Source of the DNA: Xenoacremonium recifei
Lineage: Eukaryota > Ascomycota > Sordariomycetes > Hypocreales > Nectriaceae
Assembly: GCA_012184525.1 (NCBI GenBank)
Contig: WOFQ01000019.1
Location: 248,001-312,000, forward strand
DNA: 64,000 nt
Reading direction: 5' to 3'
In this document: positions 37,547-47,848 of the stretch, piece after piece
How positions within the stretch are numbered: the stretch's first letter is position 1
How the letters are laid out: every line of letters begins with the position of its first letter
The notes under the pieces: generated by a model
The model's database searches: none
Seen by the model: the letters and a program-made list of their open reading frames with translations, nothing else
What the model was told of the DNA's origin: nothing
Position numbers and translations under genes: made by a program

Positions 37547-39275
37547 ATGCCGAAGAAAAGACATTACGTCAATTCGTTCAAGCCCCGGTCAACGGCTTCC
37601 GCGTCTTCAGCATCTGCATCGTCGAGCACAGCCGGTAAGCAAATCGAGCAAGCGAAGGAGCGGCCGAGCAAGCGAGCAGACCTGGCGATCGTGCAGATGC
37701 CGCCTCGCCTCGTCATGCCGCGCGCATCGTATCGCCGTTCCCGCCTGAGCCCACCATCACCTTCTCATCCTCCTCCTCATCCTTTGGTTTCGCGATCAGA
37801 CACCAGAGTTGAGAGTCGTCACCATGTTCCACCCCTCTCCTCCTCGCTCACCCCATTCCACCCCATACCTGCCCGTCCACTCAGAAACGCTCCTCCCGCA
37901 ATCCTCGTGGCAGCCCAGGTCTCACAAAGTCGTGTTCTCTGCAGATAAGCCACCCAAGAGCGTCAACGAGCTCCTAGCAAACTTGCGCCGTACCGCCATT
38001 GGCCCTTCCGCTGCCGCCTCCTCCGCCGCCGCCGCGCAGCCTACCCTCGCTGCGACCACCCCGAGCGTTCCCCCAGCCATTCGCGAGATCCTCCAGCTTC
38101 CCGACACCCCTGCACCAGCTCCTCGACGCCTGTTCCGCTCACGCTTCTTCGATGGCAATGGCCGACGTCTCCCAGCTGGTCCGCCTCCCCCTCGCAGCTG
38201 GGTGGTGCGCCGCCTCGCCGATCGTGGCTCCTCCGATGGCTCCTCGTCGCGATCGACGCGGTTGAGTGCGGCCGCGCTGGCTGACGCCGTTCTGCCTGGC
38301 ATCTACCTCCCTGCACGCGGGAGTCTCCTCGATATCGTGCTGCATAAGCTGGCGTGCGATTGGGAGGTGCATCGCGAATACAATCAGTTCCATTTGTACT
38401 TCATGCCCACTCACCTCAAACCCGCCTTGATACGCTATGTCGGCATTGCGAGCGAGGACGGGATATCCCTGACCGATCTGAAGAGCATTCTACTGCCGCC
38501 CCCAGACACGTTTGATCCGGAGGAGGAGGAGAGGTTGAAGGCCGATGCGGCGGATGTCGTTTGCTTGGACCTGTCTGGCAGCATTGGGCGATCCCTGAGG
38601 CTCAAGGAGGTTGCCGATCTGCTTTTCCCAACCAAGGGGAAAGGAGATGTTGCTATCGAGCCCCAGGAATCCTGGGACGTGGCCGAGGCGCCACCCAGTC
38701 CTCCCCGCGGCTTGACCCCTAACCTGACGCATCTATCTCTAGCCGTGGATCCTCGCTATGCTTCGCGTGTCTCGTGGAAGCAATTGCTCTCCCTATCTGC
38801 TAAGCTGCCTTCTCTCACTCATCTGAGTCTGGCCTACTGGCCGGACCCGTGTCTAACCCCTGGAGCCCGCAGGACGTCAGTAGCTTCTCCTCAGGGCAAC
38901 ATACCCTATGGGGGAACCAACATCTACTCCCACTCGATCGACCACGATTGGAGCGAAGCCCTCCTCGTCCTGCGGACGCTCAGCCGCAACCTGTACAGGC
39001 TTGAGTTCCTCGACCTCACCGGCTGTGGTCCCTGGTTCACGGCCCTGATGGCGGAGTCGGAGCATGACTTCGTGGACTGGGTCGGGGACTGGGGCAAGGT
39101 GACGGAGCTGCGTCTGCTCATGGGGTGGCGGCCAGGGGATGACGCTGCTCCGTCAGATCACCAAAGCTTTAGGGAGGGCATCCAAACAGCGAGGAATGTG
39201 GAGAGACATATCCGGGCTGCAAGAGCCGGCCAAGGGCGGTTCATAGCCGTTGAGAAGGATAGACTGGAACTATAG
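37547..39275 (+). CDS. conserved-looking protein of unknown function with leucine-rich-repeat-like segments
   Basis: Two exons (37547-37634 and 37945-39275; 310-nt intron, GTAAGC...CTGCAG) encode 472 aa. The short first exon reads MPKKRHYVNSFKPR followed by a Ser/Ala run, and its junction gives ADKPPKSVNELLANLRRT. The second exon has an Ala/Pro-rich linker, then a structured region: LPARGSLLDIVLHKLACDWE, an Asp/Glu-rich loop, and leucine-patterned segments (NLTHLSLAVDP, LPSLTHLSLAYWP, LYRLEFLDLTGCGPW) that resemble degenerate leucine-rich repeats. No transmembrane segment or signal peptide is evident. I do not recognise the family. The first-exon start is preferred because the phase is exact and the alternative start inside the intron (37809) would add unrelated sequence. 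Confidence 0.8.
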
Positions 39276-40491
39276 ACTTGGATACATAGAGCAAGAGCAT
39301 CGCCTGCTTCGAATCAATGCATCCGGCCTCCAAATTTTCATCTAGTGTGATGTCGATTCATATCGAGGGCCAAGTTGATCTATAATACCTTGACTCGACC
39401 TGAATTTCTCCTCGCTACCATCCTAGAAGAGCCGCAACTACGTTACTGCCTGTCGAGCAGGATGTCTCCCTCAGCGACGTTGCGACTTCGCAGTCACGAC
39501 GTCTCACGGGGCGCAGTTTGAGCACAATGAAGGCGAAGGAGGTTGTGTTAAGGGGGCGCAGACGGGGCTCAGAGGACTGCTTGTTGGACATGTGTATGAA
39601 GCCATCAATGAACGCTTAAGCGAAGAAGAAGAAGAGGCAAAGGGCAGAGCGGGTGTAGGGTTGGCCGGGTAGGTTAACTGCTCTTGAGAGGCGCAAGACG
39701 ATTGAGACATGTTTCGAGACAGACTGTCCCTCAGCTCGGTAGCGTGCTAGAAAAGAATCCAAGACTCCGTCTTTGATATGTGTTGGTGCTCCTCGCTTTC
39801 AAGGTCTACAAGTGACTACAGCATGACTGTTGGGAAGAAGCTTCAAGGGAATCTACGACCACCTCCAGATGGTCGAGAAAGAGGTCAATCGTTCACGTTG
39901 GTTCATTTCAAATGCGACTAGGAAACTCGTCAAAAAATGGGTGGAAAATATGAATATTGAACAGAGATTGCTATGGTTTTTAAATTTGTGGTCCATAGAT
40001 CGTCTCTTTTCATCGCCAGAAATTGCCATGACGTTTCCCACCATCGCAGAAGAGCATAAATTAACATATTCAACAGCTCCTCTGACTCACCCATGCGCTA
40101 TAAATGTCAGAGCTGCCATCATCAAAGCTGAATAGTCGACAAATAAAAACGAACTTGTCGAAGCAGCAATTGCGTGGCTTGCATTTCGATCGTCTCAGCC
40201 ATTCCGGCGTGAGTCACTCCGCGGACCAACGACATTTCCCATCTGGGTCCAACGCCGGCGGCATTCATTCGTCGCCACACCACCTTGGCAGTTCGAACGG
40301 CGCACTTTTGCAGATGGTAAGAAAGGAACATGTCGGTATTTAAATCGCCTGATGAGGCCCACCTAATTGAGGCCTGGGGCATCAAATCTGCTCGCTTGTT
40401 TCGGAAGGAAGCAGTTGTAGTCGTGCTTTCCTTGTAATTGATTGACTTCACACTGCGTTGTCCATCTTCTCGTTGTCGACCACACTCCAAT
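39276..40491. other. intergenic region before the ABCF gene
   Basis: About 1.2 kb with no supported gene. The part at about 39780-40140 is AT-richer and contains a 101-codon open frame (39830-40135, plus) that lacks an ATG at its beginning and has no recognisable motif. The right end must carry the promoter of the ABCF gene at 40492. Confidence 0.5.
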
Positions 40492-42885
40492 ATGGCTGAA
40501 TCTGCGACCACGATTCTCTGCACTTCAAAGCAGACGCGCTTCCACGTCGAGATAGCGAATTATCGCGAGGTCAGCATTTTCTCACAATTATCCCAAACCT
40601 CCATCTGATCCTGTCTTCTGAAGCTGGAGATTGAAGGCGTCGGCATCACTGTCACTTCGGCCAAACAATCCTCTGGCAAGACCAAAGGAAAAGCTAAAGC
40701 CGAGGGTCTTGAGATTCTGTCCAATGCTACACTGCGCCTCAAGGCTGGCCAGCGATATGCCCTCGTCGGGCGAAATGGCACTGGAAAGTCAAGTATTACT
40801 TTTCCAGGCTTGATGTTGCTATGAGGGATGCTTATGACGTGTATGTAGCTTTGCTCAAGGCCATCGCAGAGAAATTGATTCCTGGCATCCCGGAGGATAC
40901 ACGCATTGCTATTCTGCAGCAGACGCGACTTGTCGAAGATAATGACGACGCTGGCGAGGCTCCATCGTCACAGAGAGGTGATTCTGGAGCCACAGTGTTA
41001 GAAGAGGTCATCGAAAAGGCCACTGCCAAGCATATACTTGAACAACAAGTCAAAGGTATTCATGTTATTTATGATTTTTGTCACGCTATTCAAACACTCA
41101 CGTATATGATCAGCGCTCTCTGATGGTATCAACGCCTCGGACCCATACGCTCCTCTCAGAGCCCTGAGGCAACTGAAGCACGAGAAACACCAGCAACGCC
41201 TCTTCCGTCTCGACAAAGATGCACGACTCCGCAGTGGTGCCCGCGGACTCCAAGCTCGCAAGGCCCTCGCAGCCTTTGAGAAAGTTGTTGCCGAGTCTGA
41301 GAGCCTGTAAGCGCTCTGGAGTCTCATATTAGGGGCCCACGGCTAACGAAAATGCAGACTTCAGCAGCCCAATGATGAAATCACCCCTGACACTCTCCAG
41401 GCGGAGACCCAGGAGGCTGTCGATACACTCGCCGACCTCCAAGTTCAAGTTGATCCAGCACGTGTCGCTGAGGTCGAGACTCAGGCAAAGAGAATTCTCA
41501 CGGGTCTCGGCTTCACCGACACAACCATGGCCAAACCAATTGCTAACCTCTCAGGCGGCTGGCACATGCGCGCCGCCCTCGCCGCCGCGCTACTTCAAGA
41601 GTCAGACATTCTCATTCTCGACGAGCCCACCAACTTTCTCGACCTTCTCGGTATCGTCTGGCTACAGCGCCATCTCGAGAGCCTCGCAGAGCTCGATGCT
41701 CCCCCGACGCTACTCCTCGTCTCTCATGACCGCGCCTTTATCGGCCTGTGTACCGACCTGCTGCTCCTCAAAGACAAGCAATTAACGTACTTTCATGGCG
41801 ACTTGCCCACGTACGAAGCTTCCCAATCTGAGCGCCGATTGTGGCTGTTGAAGATGCGCGATGCCCAGGATAAACAACGGGCACATATCGAGAAGAGCAT
41901 CGCGGCGAATGTGAAAGCTGGCCGCGCCAACGACGATACGAATAAGCTGCGCCAGGCCAAGTCGCGTCAGAAGAAGCTTGATGACCGTTGGGGCATGCAG
42001 GTAAACGCGAAGGGAGGCCGCTTTCATCTAAACAGAGATTTGGCAGGCTTCCACCTCACTTCACGGGATGAAATTGACATTCCCCCCGGTGAGCGGCCCG
42101 TCGTGATAACACTACCAGAGCCTCCAGACCTACGTTTCCCAGGCCCTTTACTATCACTAGAAGGAGTGTCATTCCGATACAGTCCCAAATCGCCGCTCGT
42201 CATCAAGGAAGCAACCTTCTCCCTCAGCATGGGCGACCGCATCGGCATCCTCGGCCTCAACGGCGCCGGCAAATCCACCCTCATCCGCCTCCTCACCGAC
42301 CCCTCTCCCTCTCCCTCCACCGGCACCATCACATCCCATCCGCGCCTCCGCCTCGGCCACTACGCCCAACACGCCATCGACCATCTCCACGCCCTTGCCC
42401 GCGCCGACGAAACACTCACTGCCTTGCGTCTCCTAGCCACAGAATCTGCCGGCGAGCTTGACGAGCCGGCCCTGCGCGGCTTACTCGGCCAGCTAGGTCT
42501 CCCCGGCCGCCTGGCCAGCGACGTGCCCCTGGACAGACTCTCAGGCGGGCAACTCGTGCGCTGCGAACTCGCGAGGATCCTCTGGCGCAGACCCCAGTGT
42601 CTGGTGCTCGATGAGGTCACGACGCATCTGGACTACGAGACGGTGGCGGCGCTGCGGGAGGCGCTGGCGAGGTGGGAGGGCGCGGTGGTGGTTGTGAGTC
42701 ACGATCGGTGGTTTGTGAGGGGTGTTGTGGAGGGAGATGAGGAGGATGAGGATGAGGATCAGGGGCCGAGGAGGAGGAGGGCTGTGTTGAAGATTCAGGG
42801 GGGGAAGGTGAGTGTGTTGGAGGGTGGAGTGGATGAGTTTGAGAGGAGCATGGAGAAAAAGGTGCAGAAGTTATTGGCACTGTAG
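40492..42885 (+). CDS. ABCF-family ATP-binding protein (non-transporter, GCN20/ARB1-like)
   Basis: Five exons (40492-40569, 40624-40792, 40849-41055, 41114-41306, 41358-42885; introns of 51-58 nt) encode 724 aa. It is a soluble protein with two ABC ATPase cassettes and no membrane segments, the ABCF class that acts on ribosomes and translation. Cassette 1: Walker A GRNGTGKST (its final Ser-Thr is made by splicing), signature LSGGW and Walker B LILDEPTNFLD. A charged linker with KAGRANDDTNKLRQAKSRQKK follows. Cassette 2: Walker A GLNGAGKST, signature LSGGQ and Walker B CLVLDEVTTHLD, with the switch histidine in VVSHDRWF. Insertions in cassette 1 and the D-to-V and N-to-T changes in the second D-loop region are unlike GCN20 and ARB1, so the orthologue cannot be named safely. 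The C-terminus has an acidic then Arg-rich insert. It ends tail to tail 65 bp from the lipid kinase. Confidence 0.9.
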
Positions 42886-42950
42886 ATTATTCATGTATAT
42901 CATATTTATCTATGTTGAGGCGCATCTCTCTTGAGAGCTGCATCAAAGAC

Positions 42951-44414
42951 TCAGGGGCTCACTCCCGCCGCAACACTCCCATCAACCAACATCCTCACCA
43001 CCACCCCCTCCCTCATCCGCACACACATCTCCCCACCCCTCGGCAGCGCAACAATCGTCCCATCAACACACACCCTCCTCCACCGCTCATCCTCCTCGCC
43101 CATCACAACCCTCACCTCCTCCACCTCCTCATACCCAACCGCCTGCCCATCATCCCAGCGCATCCCAACGTGCTTCCCCGCATCGTACGCCTTCATCATC
43201 ACGTCCATGGTGCGCTCGCCGCCCACGTCGCCGAAGTGCACGACGCGCAGGCGGTGGTCGAGGGGCTGAGTGGCGGGTGAGATGGCGAAGGTGCGCTCGA
43301 GGTTGGAGACCAGGGCGGCGAGGATGTAGGCGTGGGTGTTGCGCGGGACGGGCTCCCAGGTGGGTGAGCCGGGGCGGCGGAGGGAGAGGGTTGCGATGTA
43401 GGGGTGGGCATCCTTGAGGAGCGCGGCGGCGACCATTTGGAAGCGCGCGGCGCCGTGGGTGCGGTAGAAAGGCGTGTCGGAGTCGGCAACGAGAGTGGCA
43501 TGGAAGCCGTAGGAAGCAACGATGGCGCCGTCGAGGTGCGTGACGGAAGCTTCGTGCTTGGCGAAGGCGCTTTCGTCTTGCGGCGCGGGGGTGTCGGATG
43601 TGAAGGTGACGATGCGGGAGCCGGGTGAGAAGGAGGCGCGGAAGACGGGCAGGGGGGCGGGAGTGCCGCGGAAGAGGGTTCTAAGGCTGAGGACCAGGGG
43701 GGATGGGCCGGAGGGGGTGTCGAGGGGTTTGTGGGTGGAGGAGAAGAGGGCGTTGGCGGTTCCGAGGGGGATGAGGGCGATGAGGGGAGGTTCTGGGACG
43801 GCGTTTAGGCCGTTGAGGAGGTCGACGACGCCGCCGTCGCCGCTGAGGAGGACGACTGTCCGGGGGGTTTTGAGCTGCAGGGCGAACTCGCGGACTGTGG
43901 AGGCGCTTTGCGTGATGAGCAGATCATAGCCATAGCTTCGGGTACGTTCTTCAAGTTTGTTTGCAGTAAGTCCCGAGAGGATGTCTGGACTGTAGTGGAC
44001 CTGGACCAGTTGCCAGAGAGGTTGAAGAACCGCTTCCCAGAACTTTGGAGCCAGGCCGGTGCCGGATTTTGTAGAGACGATGACGCTGACTTCTTGACCG
44101 TCGCCATGGCGGAGATGGGCAGGGAAGTCGGGCATGATGAGGCTCGCGAGTTGGTCATGGGGTATTTGAGCAGTGTTGAGGACGAGGAGCTGATACGGCT
44201 GCTCTTTGTTCTCGGCAGTCTCCTTGAGGGCACATATGAGGAACTTCGTCTCCGAGCTCTTAAAGGGTGCTGACCCGAGGATGAAGAGGATCTCGTTGAG
44301 ATTGATATGGTCGGAGCCTGCGGGCGTCGTCCACTCGAGTTTGTCTCCTACAAGCGAGACGCTCTCCGCAGATTTCGACTGCAGAAAAGCGTGTGGTGAT
44401 ATTTCATGGTCCAT
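42951..44414 (-). CDS. lipid kinase of the diacylglycerol/sphingoid long-chain-base kinase family (LCB4-like)
   Basis: Intronless, 487 aa. The catalytic domain of the DAGK/sphingosine kinase superfamily is visible: VVLLSGDGGVVDLLNGL (the ATP-binding GGDG-type loop, about residue 190) followed by PLIALIPLGTANALFSS, equivalent to the conserved P-x-G-T-x-N segment. Later family features are DGAIVASYGFHATLVADSD, ARFQMVAAALLKD and, near the C-terminus, VCVDGTIVALP, the conserved DGE-like strand. Yeast Lcb4/Lcb5 phosphorylate phytosphingosine to the 1-phosphate, a stress signal and degradation intermediate. This protein is shorter than the yeast enzymes and lacks an obvious membrane anchor, so a ceramide- or DAG-kinase-like role is also possible. 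It is convergent with the ABCF gene and lies about 350 bp downstream of trm1 on the same strand. Confidence 0.85.
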   Translation of the reverse strand: MDHEISPHAFLQSKSAESVSLVGDKLEWTTPAGSDHINLNEILFILGSAPFKSSETKFLICALKETAENKEQPYQLLVLNTAQIPHDQLASLIMPDFPAHLRHGDGQEVSVIVSTKSGTGLAPKFWEAVLQPLWQLVQVHYSPDILSGLTANKLEERTRSYGYDLLITQSASTVREFALQLKTPRTVVLLSGDGGVVDLLNGLNAVPEPPLIALIPLGTANALFSSTHKPLDTPSGPSPLVLSLRTLFRGTPAPLPVFRASFSPGSRIVTFTSDTPAPQDESAFAKHEASVTHLDGAIVASYGFHATLVADSDTPFYRTHGAARFQMVAAALLKDAHPYIATLSLRRPGSPTWEPVPRNTHAYILAALVSNLERTFAISPATQPLDHRLRVVHFGDVGGERTMDVMMKAYDAGKHVGMRWDDGQAVGYEEVEEVRVVMGEEDERWRRVCVDGTIVALPRGGEMCVRMREGVVVRMLVDGSVAAGVSP

Positions 44415-44763
44415 GGCGTATAGAACAGCAGCGACGATAATACTCCGAGGGGTGACGGATGTCGATGAAGCACAAGCGAGTGAATTATCGACGTTGCACC
44501 GAAGCCTGGAGGATTACAAGTCGTAGGGCTGTTAATAAGCCAGACCTTCCTCAACCGGGCCAATCACAGCGACTCGTTAACGACGCACAAGGCTGACAAT
44601 CAAGAGTGAACTCCGAAGACGAAGACTTTTGATGTTGAAGATTGGAGCGGCGATTCGGCTAGACTTTTCGCCTTAAACACCGTCTCGTCCGGTGGGGCGG
44701 CGACGTTTGCTGACAGATCGCCGCCCACTCCGTCGCACTCAAGCCATGTCAGGATTTCAGGCC

Positions 44764-46839
44764 TCAATTGCTTTTCGCTTTGCTCATCGGCCCCCAGTTC
44801 TCGCGCGGGTTGACCTGATATCGCACGTACTTCTGCTCGCCCTTGCGGTTTGCCAAGCGTGCCAGCTCATTGTTAAACACGAGGGTCTTGCGCAGCTCAG
44901 CCTCGGTGGGAGGAACATGCTGCTCAGTCGGGGCACTGCCATTGCTGGTCTCAACACCATCCATCGTGTTGGACTCAGCGGTACCGTTCTCTTGCCCAAC
45001 CAACCCAGCATCGCTCAGGATCTTCCACGCCGCCGAGTTCTTCTTGATGTTGGCCTCCTTGATGGGCGACCGCTGCCGAATCCACTCCGTCATCACCCAC
45101 CAGATGGTCTCCCACGGCGCATCCGTCTTGATGCTCCCTGGCCGGCAGTGGCTTCGCGCCGTGCGATAGCCCAGGTGCTTCAGCGCGCCTCGCACCAAGT
45201 CCTCGCTCGGGGTTGAGCAGCAGACTACGTTGGCCAGCTTGTTCGGCACCACAAAGAAGGGGTAGGGATCCGTGGCCGCGTACTTGGCATCTTTAGGGTC
45301 CACGGGGTCCTCGACAGCAGGGGCGGGAATGTGCTCCTCAAGAGCGGTGCGCAGCATGCCTTCGAGGCGCGGGAGGGTGCCGTAGATCGAGGAGTCTGCT
45401 GAGGGGATCTGCTTGAGCAGGCGCTCGATGAACTCGGGGGAATGGATGTGGCCGCCGTACATCGGGCCGTTGATGTGCATCTTGGAGCCGCAATGCTTGC
45501 AGAACCGGTCCGCCGTCGGCCCCAGCGCCATTGAATGCTTGTAAAAGGCCCCGTTGCCCTTCTTGTTCGGCGCTGGCTTGCTCTTGAGCATGTACTGCAG
45601 CTCCCACGCTCCACACCCATAGTCGCAGCTGTACACGAGCATCGTCTTGGCTGCAAGGAACTTGACTGCCTGCGGTGACTTGACAATCCTGATGAAGAAC
45701 TTGGTGTAGAAATCAATGGACAGAGAAAGCTGCGGCTCAATGGTCAGACCGTAGCGCGCGGCAGACGTGGCAACAGCATTCAAAACCAGCCGCAGGCCCG
45801 CCTCATGCGAATGCATGCCCTTGACGGGGATCCCGCCGTACAGCGCATACGTCTTCTCACAGTAACTATGCCCAGCCCACACAGCGCTGTCCGTACACGT
45901 AATGCAGAGCAATCCACCATCATCACGCACCGCCTGCACAGCAGCGTCGAAGAAAGGCGCCGCCGTGCCGTACGGGTCCAGGTCGATGACATCGAACTTG
46001 TGCGCCTTGCCCGCGTGGCCAGCGCGGTCGCGGCTCGACAGGTCGTCGGCGATGGCGCGGTACATGTGCGCCAGCGCGTCGCCCTGCGTGACGGTGATCT
46101 TGTCCTCGAGGTGGTTGTGCTTGACGTTCATGCGGATGGCGTCGGCGGCGGATTCGGAGAGGTCGTTGGCCATGACGGAGGTGACGAAGGGGATTTCGTG
46201 GGCGTAGCGGAGCGCACGAAGACCTGAAGCCGACAGGGCGTCTAGCATCTTGAAATGGATCTTGGATTCCCTTAGCTGTGGTGCAGCCGGAGCTTCAGCC
46301 GCTTCGTCAACCTTCTCCTGCGGTGCCTCCTGTTCGCCGGGCTTCGCTGGGTTCGCCTCCTCGGTACCAGGCTTCTTCGCAGCATTGCCCTCCTCGCCGC
46401 CGCCGTCTTCCCTCTTCCGCTTCTTCCCCTGCTGCCGGCTTAGCCTCACCTGCAGCTGTTCCCTCCGCTCTTCCAGTCGCATCTCGCCATATGTCTTGAT
46501 CGCCAGCACCGACAGGTCGCGATTGTACTGCTGGATGGGATTATAAAACACCTGCTGCACCTCTCCACGATCCTCGCCAATCTTGGCCCCCTGTGGCACG
46601 AGAATCGTCGCCTTGCCCTCCGTCACGGTGCGGAACTCCTTTCCGTCGATGTTGACCACCGGCGCCGCGGGAGCTTCTTCCTGGGCCGCCATCGTGGAGG
46701 AGAACGAGCTCGAATTGAGACGCAGTAAGATCGACGGGAGCGCTTTCGGAGCGGCAGTCAGTCGTGGGATCGTGGATCTGAGTGCAAGGCGCGCTCCGAC
46801 GCGAGGTATCGGCCGTGATCGCAGGGCAAGACGGAACAT
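44764..46839 (-). CDS. trm1: tRNA (guanine26-N2)-dimethyltransferase TRM1
   Basis: Intronless, 691 aa. It uses S-adenosylmethionine to make N2,N2-dimethylguanosine at position 26 of cytosolic and mitochondrial tRNAs. The N-terminal 49 residues are Arg/Ser/Leu-rich with no acidic residues, an ideal mitochondrial presequence; a second in-frame Met (codon 50, 46692, MAAQEEAP) could start a nuclear/cytosolic form, as known for yeast Trm1. The catalytic core shows VFYNPIQQYNRDLSVLAI, LRALRYAHEIPFVTSVMANDLS, the methyltransferase motif DVIDLDPYGTAAPFFDAAVQ (SPPY-like D-P-Y-G), and GLLCITCTDSAVWAG. A Lys/Glu-rich insert with KKRKRED (about 135-142) is a possible nuclear signal. The C-terminal part has a zinc-binding Cys cluster (CGAWELQ...FCKHCGSKMHINGPMYGG). 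Length and motif order match fungal TRM1. Confidence 0.96.
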   Translation of the reverse strand: MFRLALRSRPIPRVGARLALRSTIPRLTAAPKALPSILLRLNSSSFSSTMAAQEEAPAAPVVNIDGKEFRTVTEGKATILVPQGAKIGEDRGEVQQVFYNPIQQYNRDLSVLAIKTYGEMRLEERREQLQVRLSRQQGKKRKREDGGGEEGNAAKKPGTEEANPAKPGEQEAPQEKVDEAAEAPAAPQLRESKIHFKMLDALSASGLRALRYAHEIPFVTSVMANDLSESAADAIRMNVKHNHLEDKITVTQGDALAHMYRAIADDLSSRDRAGHAGKAHKFDVIDLDPYGTAAPFFDAAVQAVRDDGGLLCITCTDSAVWAGHSYCEKTYALYGGIPVKGMHSHEAGLRLVLNAVATSAARYGLTIEPQLSLSIDFYTKFFIRIVKSPQAVKFLAAKTMLVYSCDYGCGAWELQYMLKSKPAPNKKGNGAFYKHSMALGPTADRFCKHCGSKMHINGPMYGGHIHSPEFIERLLKQIPSADSSIYGTLPRLEGMLRTALEEHIPAPAVEDPVDPKDAKYAATDPYPFFVVPNKLANVVCCSTPSEDLVRGALKHLGYRTARSHCRPGSIKTDAPWETIWWVMTEWIRQRSPIKEANIKKNSAAWKILSDAGLVGQENGTAESNTMDGVETSNGSAPTEQHVPPTEAELRKTLVFNNELARLANRKGEQKYVRYQVNPRENWGPMSKAKSN

Positions 46840-47848
46840 GCAAGCTTCGAGGTGAGGCGGCTTTCCGTGTGGATCGAGATTTTTTTTGTAGGTTTGTCGT
46901 TGGCCGAGTCAAAAATTTGGGGATTCTGCCGCTCCAGCTGCAGGTCCCACGAGGGCGGTGAGACAGCCTCACTTACACGTGCTTCGGGGAGTGATCTTTC
47001 ATTCTTCCCTCTGAAACCAACGAGTCAATAAAATCTGATCAATTCATTATGATTTAAGTTCCTGTCTCGTCGTGCATCTGGATGTTCAGTTCTATTCTGA
47101 CCTAAAATCATGGTGGTCACGTTGCATCATCGTCAATCAAACCCATCTGCCCAGACAGCCTCCTCGCCCTCCGCTGACAACCCCATCAACAATCATCATG
47201 ATCTTGCACAGCCTCTGCACTGATCATGAAGCAACTTCTCGTACTTCCACGGCTATCGTCGGAAGACCTCATCTCACGGAGCGATGACGGTGCAGTCTCT
47301 AACAGCGCCTCCCTGACCTCGTGATCTCTCAGCCTTGGCATGAGTCAACTGGCTGTCCGCCGTTCTTCCTAGAAGTCTAGAAGATTGCCCATCTGGGTCT
47401 TTCTTTCCGTCTCACACCCTTCAGACGACCAGCCTCAAATCTCACCCTGAGGCTTTGTCTAGCTCTGAGCCTCGCTATGTCCTCCCGCCTGACCAATTTG
47501 TTCAGTCGATGCCGAGGCTTCTTTCCCCGAGACGGTCATTATCGGGACTGGGCGTTGGAGATGGGAGTCTTAACTGCAAGTGCAGGCGAGATGGAGGACA
47601 TATAAAGGCTCGTCTAGACAAGCAGACATAAACTCTTTCCCAGCTTTGGCTGCATGTTTGATTCCAGCTTCAACTTCACCTTCAATCTAGTCAACTTGCC
47701 TCCGTACTATCCTTCATCGTCGAACTACGGCATCCTAGTATAAGCAAGTCAGTTTTCGCTCAGGAGTCAGCAGTTCTCATCTCTAACTCTAGAAACAGGC
47801 TCTTTCAGAAAGCAGTACCGCCACTCCTTCGTCTATTCCTCCCTCATA
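46840..47848. other. divergent intergenic region between trm1 and the SLATT gene
   Basis: About 1 kb with no supported coding frame. The left end is the trm1 promoter. The right end carries a TATA box (47601-47607) and a 240-nt leader for the SLATT gene. The middle is AT-richer (about 47020-47110). Confidence 0.5.
47601..47607 (+). promoter_or_regulatory. TATA box upstream of the SLATT gene
   Basis: TATAAAG within ACATATAAAGGC, about 245 bp before the ATG at 47849, followed by a pyrimidine-rich leader with CAA-type initiation contexts. It is one of the cleanest TATA boxes in the window and suggests an inducible gene rather than a housekeeping one. Functional role is inferred from position. 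Confidence 0.5.

Noticed and set aside
39830..40135. 101-codon AT-rich plus-strand frame upstream of the ABCF gene
   Set aside because: Its beginning is a TTG, not ATG, and the peptide has no motif; probably non-coding.
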